The notes under the pieces were generated by a model. The model was not told the origin of the DNA. It made no database searches and was given only the letters and a program-made list of their open reading frames with translations. 58,358 bases of DNA from Acidobacteriota bacterium. Lineage in GTDB: Bacteria > Acidobacteriota > Terriglobia > Terriglobales > Acidobacteriaceae. Below are positions 27,868 to 34,937 of this stretch, one piece after another (the stretch's first letter is position 1; every line of letters begins with the position of its first letter). The position numbers and the translations under genes were made by a program. The DNA lies in NCBI GenBank assembly GCA_021781795.1, contig JAJXWA010000014.1, positions 1 through 58,358 on the forward strand, read 5' to 3'.

Positions 27868-28967
27868 TGACCGGCCTCCCTCGCTCCACTTCGCAGGGCG
27901 GAGTAATGGAAGACCTGGACTCTGCGATTGAATGAATCGACGACGTAGACGCGATCGGCCTGGTCAATGAAGAGACCAGAGGGAAGCTGGAACTCAGCGG
28001 CTCGAGTGCCTCTGGAGCCGAAGAAGTAGAGCAACTGGCTTTGACGATTGAAGACCTGCACCAGTCCCCAGAGCGCATCGACGACGTAGATGTCGCCTTC
28101 TGAATCCACTGCGGTGGCCTTGGGGCGGAACATCGCTCCCGCCGAATCGCCCATCTTGCCGATGGCGTATTGGAATTGGCCAGATGGATCGAGGGCCTGA
28201 ATGCGGAAGTTCAACGCGTCTACCACGAAGAGATTCTTGCCGGAGAGCCGGAGTTCGGTCGGCGATTCAAACTCGCCTTCGCTGCTGCCTTGCTTCCCGA
28301 TGGTCTGCACGATGTTGCCTGCGAGATCGAGCACGAAGATTTCGTTTCGCAAGGTATCCGACACGTAAATCTTCTGCGCAATAGAGTCCACCGCGATGCC
28401 AGTGGGGCGTTTGAAGTAGCCTTCTCCGCCTTTCAAGGCTCCGATGGCGCGCAGGAACTTTCCGTTTGGCGCGAAGACGAAGATCTCGCCCGCTTCAGAA
28501 TCCGTGGCGTAGATGTTGTCCTGCGCGTCCACGGCAACGCATTGCGGCGCAATCATCGATCCAGTCTTCCGGCTCTCATGCTGGAGAAACTTATATTTGC
28601 GCTCGGCAAAGTCGAACATGTGAATGCCCTGCACGCCGGGATCGGAGATGATGATGCGTCCGTGCGAATCCACCACTACGCTGTAGGGCCGGACGAGAAA
28701 GCGGTAGTCGGGAGCGCCGGCGACGAAGTCGAGAACCTTGTTCCAGAATCCACGGTTGGGCTTCACCTCCGACTCAGAGTGGAAGCTCCTCTCCCAGGTG
28801 AGGCTTCGCCCACCGTCGAGCGACATCTCCCAGGCGGTTTTCTCTTCTTCATGCACCTTGGCGTGGGGCGACGCCCATGCTACGCATGGCAACATGCAGA
28901 GCACCGCTGCGGTGAGAGCAGCGATGCGAAGCCGTTTCCTTGCTCGTGTTAGAAGAAGTTGAACCAA
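27864..28967 (-). CDS. Secreted NHL-repeat beta-propeller protein (second)
   Basis: The 367-residue protein has a signal peptide (AALTAAVLCMLPCVAWAS) and about six NHL blades (SVVVDSHGRIIISDPGVQGIHMFD, CVAVDAQDNIYATDSEAGEIFVF, GIAVDSIAQKIYVSDTLRNEIFVLD, ATAVDSEGDIYVVDALWGLVQVF). It shares the short N-terminal region before the propeller (FWNKVLDFVAGAPDYRF) in style with the first NHL protein (WMDRLAGAKPDD). It overlaps the barrel gene by 19 bp and the 12-heme gene by 4 bp, so all three are coupled. It is probably an extracytoplasmic assembly or docking partner. Confidence 0.9.
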   Translation of the reverse strand: MVQLLLTRARKRLRIAALTAAVLCMLPCVAWASPHAKVHEEEKTAWEMSLDGGRSLTWERSFHSESEVKPNRGFWNKVLDFVAGAPDYRFLVRPYSVVVDSHGRIIISDPGVQGIHMFDFAERKYKFLQHESRKTGSMIAPQCVAVDAQDNIYATDSEAGEIFVFAPNGKFLRAIGALKGGEGYFKRPTGIAVDSIAQKIYVSDTLRNEIFVLDLAGNIVQTIGKQGSSEGEFESPTELRLSGKNLFVVDALNFRIQALDPSGQFQYAIGKMGDSAGAMFRPKATAVDSEGDIYVVDALWGLVQVFNRQSQLLYFFGSRGTRAAEFQLPSGLFIDQADRVYVVDSFNRRVQVFHYSALRSGAREAGQ

Positions 28968-30784
28968 CGTGAAACTCCTACGTAATAAGAAGCGATCACT
29001 TCGGGCGGCAATCCGGAGTTGCTGAAGCCCTGCTCAAGCCGCGCGTAGCCACTCATGAAGTCAAGCTTCCGGTATTGATACTGAATCAGCGTGCTGAATT
29101 CGTTGTTCTGATTGGCCGATGCAATGGAGTTCAGTGTGGTGTCGCTCGTGGACTTGGCGTAGGTCACGGCCATGATCAGCTTTCTTGCCGGAGTGCTGGA
29201 GACGCCGAAGGAGTAGCTATCTCCTCCATAGAGGCTGATGACGCTGGAGGGCAGCACAGGCGACGGAACCGGCACCGGCACCAGTCCGGCTCCGGTGGCG
29301 ATGGCCTGCCCGCTGGATTTGGAGTAGCTTCCGGTGGCTGTAATCCACTGGCCATATCCAGCGGCAGCCTCGTAAGTCTCACTGGTGCTCGTAGTGCCCG
29401 GCTGATCCGTCAACGCCGTGCGCGCTCCGCCTGCGCCCGCGCTTACATTGAAAGGACCCCAGCGGCGGCGCACATTCGCCGAGTAGTTGTAATACGAGTT
29501 CATGTAGGTGATGAGCAGGGTTTCGGCATTCTGCGCATACCCGAAGGATTCGGTGACGTTCCATCCAAGAAGCGAAGTAGAGTAGTTCTCGTTCAGCGAG
29601 AAGCTGAGCGAGTCGCCACCCATGGTGTCGGAACGATTCGCTGTGACGCTTCCTGCGCCATTGATCGTCCCGCCGAGGAGTGCATGCGCGTAGGTTGCGC
29701 TGGCGCCGTAGGAATCGACCCCGTAGGAGCTGCCGAGGAAGGATTGAGTGCGCCGCTCGAAGTAGACGGAGGCCTGTGTATTTGGCACGGGCGTATAACT
29801 CGCAATCGACATGATGTCGAGCGAGTTGGAGGTTGCGTTGGTGTTGTAGCCGGGGACGAAGCCGCCGGCCGTGACCACGGCCTGCACCAGTTGGCCGCTC
29901 AGGTTGTCGGAGTAATCCGAGCTGACCGAAAAGGAAAGGTCGTTTCTGGGCTGTACGGCTGCCTGCGCGGTGACCATGTCGATGGTGCCACTCGTGGATG
30001 TTCCGAGGTAACTGCTGTCCCAGTAAGAGCGGTTGAAGGTGCTCGAAAAGGATCCGTGATAGGGCAGAAGATGGGTTGCGTTGACGCCCCAAGCATTGTT
30101 CGCTGAATCAATCTGAGTAGACTGCAATCCAGCAATGATTTGGGGAATGCGCGACTGTGCGCCGCCGGTCGTATAGAATGCGCCAGTAGTGAATCCGTCT
30201 AGCTTGTAACCTGCATTGAGATTGATGGAGTGAAATGAGTTGTTCCCTTCATCGTTGGTTCCATAGACGGTGTATTGGCTTTTGCCTACCTGCCAGCCTG
30301 CAGAGAGACTCGGCTTATCGGGAAGATTCTCATTCCAGTTGATTCCGAATGTGTCGCTGTTTCCGTGGGTCACATAATTGGTCAGGCCAGGAATCGCGTA
30401 GTTCCCTTCGCTGTTGTAGGCCTTGGAGTAATTGAGCGCGCCAGGAAACGGGCTGCCCGCGAAGATGTTGGAGGAGAGATTGACTCCGCTGGCGCTGGAG
30501 ATGGATTGAAAGTTTGAGTTCGCCCGAGACTGGTTCAGATAAAAGGATGCATCGTAGGACAGAAAGTTGGGATTATGGAACGCGCCGGAGACTGTGGCGG
30601 CACCACCGGCCTGCCAGCTATGCGTCGAAATCGCCTGATTGCCATAGGTGGCGCTGTAGCCGCTTGAGACGGTTCCATTGCCCTTGGCTGAGACCTCGCC
30701 GATGTGAAGCTGTGCGCTGACAGGCAGCACCGTACACAGCAGCCATGCCGGCAAGAGGATCGCAGCTCGAGGGAACCCGTTCAA
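28949..30784 (-). CDS. Outer-membrane beta-barrel protein of the cytochrome locus
   Basis: The 611-residue protein has a signal peptide (FPRAAILLPAWLLCTVLPVSAQ). A long run of alternating polar/aromatic strands follows, rich in Ser, Asn, Gly and Tyr, ending with a C-terminal Phe (VGVSRWFNFF), the outer-membrane barrel signature. No heme motif is present. Its size suits a large barrel able to hold a multiheme cytochrome, as MtrB-type porins do, but I see no direct MtrB sequence mark. No ATG stands before the signal peptide in frame except at 30907; the TTG at 30784 with AAGGA nearby fits better. Confidence 0.83.
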   Translation of the reverse strand: MNGFPRAAILLPAWLLCTVLPVSAQLHIGEVSAKGNGTVSSGYSATYGNQAISTHSWQAGGAATVSGAFHNPNFLSYDASFYLNQSRANSNFQSISSASGVNLSSNIFAGSPFPGALNYSKAYNSEGNYAIPGLTNYVTHGNSDTFGINWNENLPDKPSLSAGWQVGKSQYTVYGTNDEGNNSFHSINLNAGYKLDGFTTGAFYTTGGAQSRIPQIIAGLQSTQIDSANNAWGVNATHLLPYHGSFSSTFNRSYWDSSYLGTSTSGTIDMVTAQAAVQPRNDLSFSVSSDYSDNLSGQLVQAVVTAGGFVPGYNTNATSNSLDIMSIASYTPVPNTQASVYFERRTQSFLGSSYGVDSYGASATYAHALLGGTINGAGSVTANRSDTMGGDSLSFSLNENYSTSLLGWNVTESFGYAQNAETLLITYMNSYYNYSANVRRRWGPFNVSAGAGGARTALTDQPGTTSTSETYEAAAGYGQWITATGSYSKSSGQAIATGAGLVPVPVPSPVLPSSVISLYGGDSYSFGVSSTPARKLIMAVTYAKSTSDTTLNSIASANQNNEFSTLIQYQYRKLDFMSGYARLEQGFSNSGLPPEVIASYYVGVSRWFNFF

Positions 30785-30925
30785 ATGCTTTCGTCCTTCA
30801 TCAGCAGGCGCCGCTTCAGGTCTTCGCCCATTCCCGCGGCACCGTCTGCCTTCTACAACCTGCAAGAACCCGTTGTTCCATCTCTGCCGGTCGCGCCGTT
30901 CCAACATAGTCCGTTCTTCACGCGC

Positions 30926-31930
30926 TTACATGGTCTGAATCTTTGCGTTCTGCTGCAGCGTTCGATTCAGTTGCGTTCTCAGCGTCTCCCGTTTGTCCTG
31001 TTCGAGCTTTTTTTGCAACTCTTGCCTCACCTGAATGAAGCTGTTCTTGCCAGCCGGCGTGTGCGCCTGCAGACGGACGATGGTGTAGATCTGATCGACC
31101 TGAATGAGGCCGCTTACATCTCCCGGCTTCATGGCATGCAGCGCCGTGACAACCTGCGGGGCCAACTGATCGATAGGGATGGGCTTATGCTGGCCCATCA
31201 TCACGCGGTAGTCATCCTCCGAGATCTTCTCCGCCAGAAGGCCGAACGCTTCTGCGCTCTTGGTCGCCTTCGCCTGTTCCAGAGCATGCTCAGCACGCGT
31301 GCGCTCTTCCTTGAGCTGGCCTGCATTCGCGTTCTGTGGGGGCAGCATAGAGATGGTCTGAAACGTATACGTCTCGGGATGCTGAAACTGATCAGCATGG
31401 CGATCGTAGTAGGCGCGCGCCTCTGCAAGGCTCACGGCGCTCTTCTCTTCCACTTCCTTCTGGAGGAATTCATCGATCAGGAGCGAGCGCTCAATCTTCT
31501 GCTGCAAGAGCTCGTTGGAGCCGTTGAACTGCTGCGTGAGAACCTGGTGAAACTCCTCGGGCGTGGCAAACTGTTTTCGAAATGCGGTTTCTGCCGCGCG
31601 CAGCTTCGGCGGCTGCACAGTCCAGTGATCGCGCAAAGTCTTCTGATAGACGAGTTCTTCGAAGACGATCATCTTCAGAGCGCCCTCTCGGATCTGTGGC
31701 TCGAGGTCCTTTGGGATTCCCCCGTGCTGCCGCGCGTAGGGAAAAATGGTGAGCTCTTCGCGCATCAGATCCGACTCAGTCAGGACGGCTCCGTTGACGC
31801 GCACAACCGGCTTGTCGCCTGTGGCAGGGGGATTGGCCTGTGAAGGGATCGTTGGCGCATGCGAGGCCACCTGCGCCCCTGCGGCTATCGCCAGAAGGAC
31901 CCCTCCAAAACCTGCAACCATTTGCTTCAT
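30926..31930 (-). CDS. Parvulin-type (SurA/PpiC-like) peptidyl-prolyl isomerase
   Basis: The 334-residue protein has a signal peptide (VAGFGGVLLAIAAGAQ). A SurA-N-like chaperone region follows (VVRVNGAVLTESDLMREEL to EFLQKEVEEK), then a parvulin domain at about residues 210-300 (YTFQTISMLPP; LAPQVVTALHAMKPGDVSGLIQVDQIYTIVRLQ). It is periplasmic and likely folds the barrel or the proline-containing cytochromes encoded beside it. The ATG at 31930 has AGGA upstream. It is placed between the tetraheme gene and the barrel gene. Confidence 0.88.
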   Translation of the reverse strand: MKQMVAGFGGVLLAIAAGAQVASHAPTIPSQANPPATGDKPVVRVNGAVLTESDLMREELTIFPYARQHGGIPKDLEPQIREGALKMIVFEELVYQKTLRDHWTVQPPKLRAAETAFRKQFATPEEFHQVLTQQFNGSNELLQQKIERSLLIDEFLQKEVEEKSAVSLAEARAYYDRHADQFQHPETYTFQTISMLPPQNANAGQLKEERTRAEHALEQAKATKSAEAFGLLAEKISEDDYRVMMGQHKPIPIDQLAPQVVTALHAMKPGDVSGLIQVDQIYTIVRLQAHTPAGKNSFIQVRQELQKKLEQDKRETLRTQLNRTLQQNAKIQTM

Positions 31931-31948
31931 CGTTTCCATCCTGTGCTG

Positions 31949-31980
31949 AAAAAGCGGGGAGGAGCACATCTCCCCTCCCC
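31949..31980 (-). terminator. Internal terminator/attenuator behind the second tetraheme gene
   Basis: On the minus strand a nine-pair G/C-rich stem with a GG bulge (CTCCTCCCC side at 31956-31964; loop ATGTG) is followed by GCTTTTT. It lies 12 bp past the tetraheme stop and 19 bp before the prolyl isomerase ATG, inside what otherwise looks like one operon. Partial read-through would make the tetraheme mRNA much more abundant than the rest. Confidence 0.75.
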
Positions 31981-31992
31981 GGATGCATAAAG

Positions 31993-32886
31993 CTAGAAGG
32001 TTGTGACGGCGGTGCTGCCGTTCATTTCGTTGGACTCGCCACCATGGCACTGCCGGCAGAACTGCGCAGTCTGATTGCTGGCTACCGTGGTGCTGGCGGG
32101 GTTGTAGGGTGCGCGAATGAAGAACATCGTTGCGTAGGTGCCCGTGGGCAGGCCGGAAGAGACCTTGCCGGGCGTGATGCCGTTGGTGACCTTCACAACA
32201 TTCATGGAGTGCTGATTGTGGCAGGTGGTGCACATCACCACCGGCTGACTGTTGTAGACGCCAGGGTTGACGAAGAAGCCGTAGTTCACGACAAACTGAC
32301 TGGATGCTGCACCGGTCATCAGAACCTGGCCGGTGGCGCTGATCGTGCAATCCCAGTTGTACTGGCCGCCGCAGCCCATCGTGGCATTCAGACCTACCGG
32401 GTGATCGTTGAGGTAGTTGCCCGTGCCGGTGTAGTCATTGCCAAGCAGCGTGGGAACCGTGTTGTAGGTTCCGTAGGTTGGGGGCAGGGTCTCATAGACT
32501 TTGTTCTTCATCATGGCGCCCTGTGCGTAGTTGCCGTCATGGCAACTGAGGCACATGAGTACCCCCGACACGTCCGGCGTCGTCGCGGTGAGGCTACCCG
32601 GAAGCACTTCGGTCACGGTGCCGCGATCAGTTTGGCCCGTGATGATGGTCTTGCCGTAGAGACTGCCCACGTCTTCGCCCCAGAGAGCCATGGCGCCGGC
32701 TGAGGCGTCGCCCGTCTTGGCGTTGCCGTTTCCGTAGACGCCGCTGTGCGGCGCGTGGCAGGCCGCGCAGCCGCGGCCATAGTTGAGGTGAGCGCCAAGG
32801 ACGTCTGTCGATGGCGACGAGATCTGGGCAGTCGCAAATCCGGCTGTAGCCAGAAAGATAAATGCGTATATGAGTTTTTGTTTCAT
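31993..32886 (-). CDS. Secreted tetraheme c-type cytochrome (second paralogue)
   Basis: The 297-residue protein has a signal peptide (LIYAFIFLATAGFATAQ) and the four motifs CAACH, CLSCH, CTTCH and CRQCH. Exactly four further His (AHLN, APH, DHP, NQH) sit at positions matching the first paralogue, as does the extra Cys pair (MGCGGQYNWDC). Long stretches are nearly identical to the other copy (TDVLGAHLNYGRGC, SNEMNGSTA). ATG 32886 has GGAGG nine bases ahead. It leads the operon tetraheme, isomerase, barrel, NHL, 12-heme and is followed at once by a terminator-like hairpin. Confidence 0.92.
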   Translation of the reverse strand: MKQKLIYAFIFLATAGFATAQISSPSTDVLGAHLNYGRGCAACHAPHSGVYGNGNAKTGDASAGAMALWGEDVGSLYGKTIITGQTDRGTVTEVLPGSLTATTPDVSGVLMCLSCHDGNYAQGAMMKNKVYETLPPTYGTYNTVPTLLGNDYTGTGNYLNDHPVGLNATMGCGGQYNWDCTISATGQVLMTGAASSQFVVNYGFFVNPGVYNSQPVVMCTTCHNQHSMNVVKVTNGITPGKVSSGLPTGTYATMFFIRAPYNPASTTVASNQTAQFCRQCHGGESNEMNGSTAVTTF

Positions 32887-33189
32887 TCGGTCAAGCCTCC
32901 TCTTGCTCACTTCTGTTTCACTCGTTGAATCGTGAGCGAAGTCGCGTTCGTACATGAATCGGCGAACGAACGCGGCCAGCCAACGACGTGCTTTCTGGCT
33001 GGTGCAGCCCAACTCTCGATGCACTCAAGAATCACTTTTTTATTCAAGTTGTTCCGGAGTATGCCGATAATTCCCGACAGGATCGAAGCCGGAATTCACC
33101 ACCGGGGGGATGGAGTTTCTGGTGCAATCGTGCTGGGTGAACTGGCCCACACCAACGCTGTCATGTCAACACTTCTTCCTGCGTCCCGA

Positions 33190-33205
33190 TGTGACAATCG
33201 TCACG
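33190..33205. promoter_or_regulatory. CRP/FNR-family type operator
   Basis: TGTGACAATCGTCACG reads TGTGA-N6-TCACG, one base from the CRP consensus. Its centre is about 128 bp before the TPR gene start and 311 bp before the tetraheme start. Confidence 0.6.
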
Positions 33206-33239
33206 GCTCGTGCCGATTTGGGTCTATTCATGCGGGTTT

Positions 33240-33255
33240 CGTGACCTAGATCACG
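33240..33255. promoter_or_regulatory. CRP/FNR-family type operator
   Basis: CGTGACCTAGATCACG is a perfect palindrome of CGTGA-N6-TCACG form, centred about 78 bp before the TPR gene start. The central CCTAGA is not fully self-complementary, as is normal for such sites. Confidence 0.58.
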
Positions 33256-33325
33256 CGCTTCAGTGACGACACTCTCAGTGCACGGGCGCAGCTCACGCTA
33301 CATTACTCTCGTACAACGTCACGAC

Positions 33326-34015
33326 ATGCCGAGTGCAGCGATTTCAATTCCTGCTTCTGATCCGCCGGTGCGCGCAATTCATGTTGCGTGGATTGCAGCG
33401 ATCTGTCTTGTGCTGGGTCTGGCCATGGGCTTTCTGCTGCGGCGATCGCAAGGCCCTGCGCCTGAATCGGAGCGTGTGGCCGGACTGGCTTCATTCCCGA
33501 CTTCGGGTGGCGCTACGCACACTGCACAGCCACCTACGCTGGACGAGATGAGGCAGATGGCCGATCAGCGAGCCGCGCCTATTCTCGCAAAGCTGAAGAC
33601 CGATCCGGACAACGTTGCGCTGCTTGCTCAGACCGGCTCGATCTATCACGCGAGTCATCAGTTCAGAGAGGCGGCTTCGTGGTACGGGAAGGCCGTCGCG
33701 CGGGATCCGAAAAACGCAGCGATGCGAATCCATCTGGCGACGAGCCTGTATCGCAGCGACGACGCCGACGGCGCGATGGAGCAGCTGAATCAGGCGCTGA
33801 AGCTGGAGCCTACCAATCCTGACGCGCTCTTCAACCTCGGGCTGATTCGCCTGCAAGCAAAGCACGATGGCTCGGGCGCACGAGCGTGCTGGAATAAACT
33901 GCTCAAGACTAATCCCAATCTGACCGCAGCGCAGAAAAGTCAGGTGGAGAGCCTGATGGCAACCGCTTCCATGCCGAGTCGCATAAGTCGAGCGGCAGGA
34001 GGCGCGACCGAATGA
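33326..34015 (+). CDS. Membrane-anchored TPR protein, CcmI/NrfG-like (first)
   Basis: The 229-residue protein has one N-terminal membrane helix (VAWIAAICLVLGLAMGFLL). A periplasmic TPR domain follows (about residues 80-205; VALLAQTGSIYHASHQFREAASWYGKAVARDP, MRIHLATSLYRSDDADGAMEQLNQALKLEP, ALFNLGLIRLQAKHDGSGARACWNKLLK). In cytochrome c maturation such domains hold apocytochromes for heme ligation. Position next to four cytochrome genes supports that role. The start is uncertain; a GTG at 33263 is also open. Its stop overlaps the next ATG by 4 bp. Confidence 0.8.
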   Translation: MPSAAISIPASDPPVRAIHVAWIAAICLVLGLAMGFLLRRSQGPAPESERVAGLASFPTSGGATHTAQPPTLDEMRQMADQRAAPILAKLKTDPDNVALLAQTGSIYHASHQFREAASWYGKAVARDPKNAAMRIHLATSLYRSDDADGAMEQLNQALKLEPTNPDALFNLGLIRLQAKHDGSGARACWNKLLKTNPNLTAAQKSQVESLMATASMPSRISRAAGGATE

Positions 34016-34656
34016 CAGGACAGGTCTCAACGCGCGGGTGGCAGTGGACACGAGAGCGCGCAGCGCTTGCAGCCGTTCTTTGCCTGATGGCAGGGATTGG
34101 CGGTGGATGGTGGATGGGCAATCTCCCGGCAACGAGACGGGTTCTCGCGCAGCCTGCGCAGGCTGTGTCTGCGCCTGTGCCGTCCGCGACCGCGGTGGCG
34201 CCAAGGGATGAGGCTGCTGCGCAAGCTGCGACCTTGCTCAAGAGGATCGAATCGAATCCGCAGGATGTGGATGCGCTGATCGGGCTTGGCAATGTGTACT
34301 ACGATGCTCGGCAATATCAGCCGGCAATTGACAACTACCTCCGCGCGCTTGCGCAGCGGCCGGAGGATGCTTCGGTCCGCACGGATATGGCCACGGCATT
34401 TTGGTACATGGGCAACACCGATCGCGCTCTTGCGGAGTTTGACAAGGCGCTCGCGGTTGCGCCGGATAACCCGAACACCCTTTTCAATCGGGGGCTGGTG
34501 CGCTGGCGGGGAAAGCAGGACAGCCGGGGCGCTCTTGCGGACTGGCAAAAGCTGCTGGCTACTGATCCCACCTACGAAGCGAAGGATCAGGTGGAAAAGA
34601 TGATCGCAGAGGTCAAGAGCGCAGCTCCTGCTTCTCGCGTCGCGCCATCCAGGTAG
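34012..34656 (+). CDS. Membrane-anchored TPR protein, CcmI/NrfG-like (second)
   Basis: The 214-residue protein has an N-terminal membrane helix (AALAAVLCLMAGIGGGWWMG). Three TPR units follow (VDALIGLGNVYYDARQYQPAIDNYLRALAQRP, VRTDMATAFWYMGNTDRALAEFDKALAVAP, TLFNRGLVRWRGKQDSRGALADWQKLLATDP). It has the same layout as its upstream neighbour, and the two probably arose by duplication. It is coupled by ATGA overlap. Likely role: periplasmic apocytochrome chaperone for the multiheme proteins encoded next door. Confidence 0.82.
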   Translation: MTGQVSTRGWQWTRERAALAAVLCLMAGIGGGWWMGNLPATRRVLAQPAQAVSAPVPSATAVAPRDEAAAQAATLLKRIESNPQDVDALIGLGNVYYDARQYQPAIDNYLRALAQRPEDASVRTDMATAFWYMGNTDRALAEFDKALAVAPDNPNTLFNRGLVRWRGKQDSRGALADWQKLLATDPTYEAKDQVEKMIAEVKSAAPASRVAPSR

Positions 34657-34937
34657 CTCATCCCCGTCACTATTCTGTTTGCAGACCGCGCCCGACCGAC
34701 GTCGTGCGGACACTCTCTTCTTACACTACGGGCTGCCAGGCATTGACCCGAGTCACCAGCACCATAATGCCCCGCATGACTTCCATCACTAAGGCTCAGC
34801 CGACCGCCGGCCATCCGTGCCGGTCAGATCGGAAGTTTACCTCTGCACACCGGAGTGGACCATACAAATTCCTTTGGCGAATTGGGCTTCTGGACGTATC
34901 TCTCGCCTGGATGAGAATCACTGAAGGCACACTCCGA

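Larger units (their letters stand above)
32887..33325. promoter_or_regulatory. Divergent regulatory region between the second tetraheme gene and the TPR genes
   Basis: These 439 bp have no gene I can support. They carry two good CRP-type palindromes (33190-33205 and 33240-33255), a weaker third match (GTGA-N6-CCAC at 33137-33150) and a small CGGC-TCGT-GCCG hairpin at 33204-33215. The spacing of the palindromes is about 50 bp, near five DNA turns. Confidence 0.6.
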
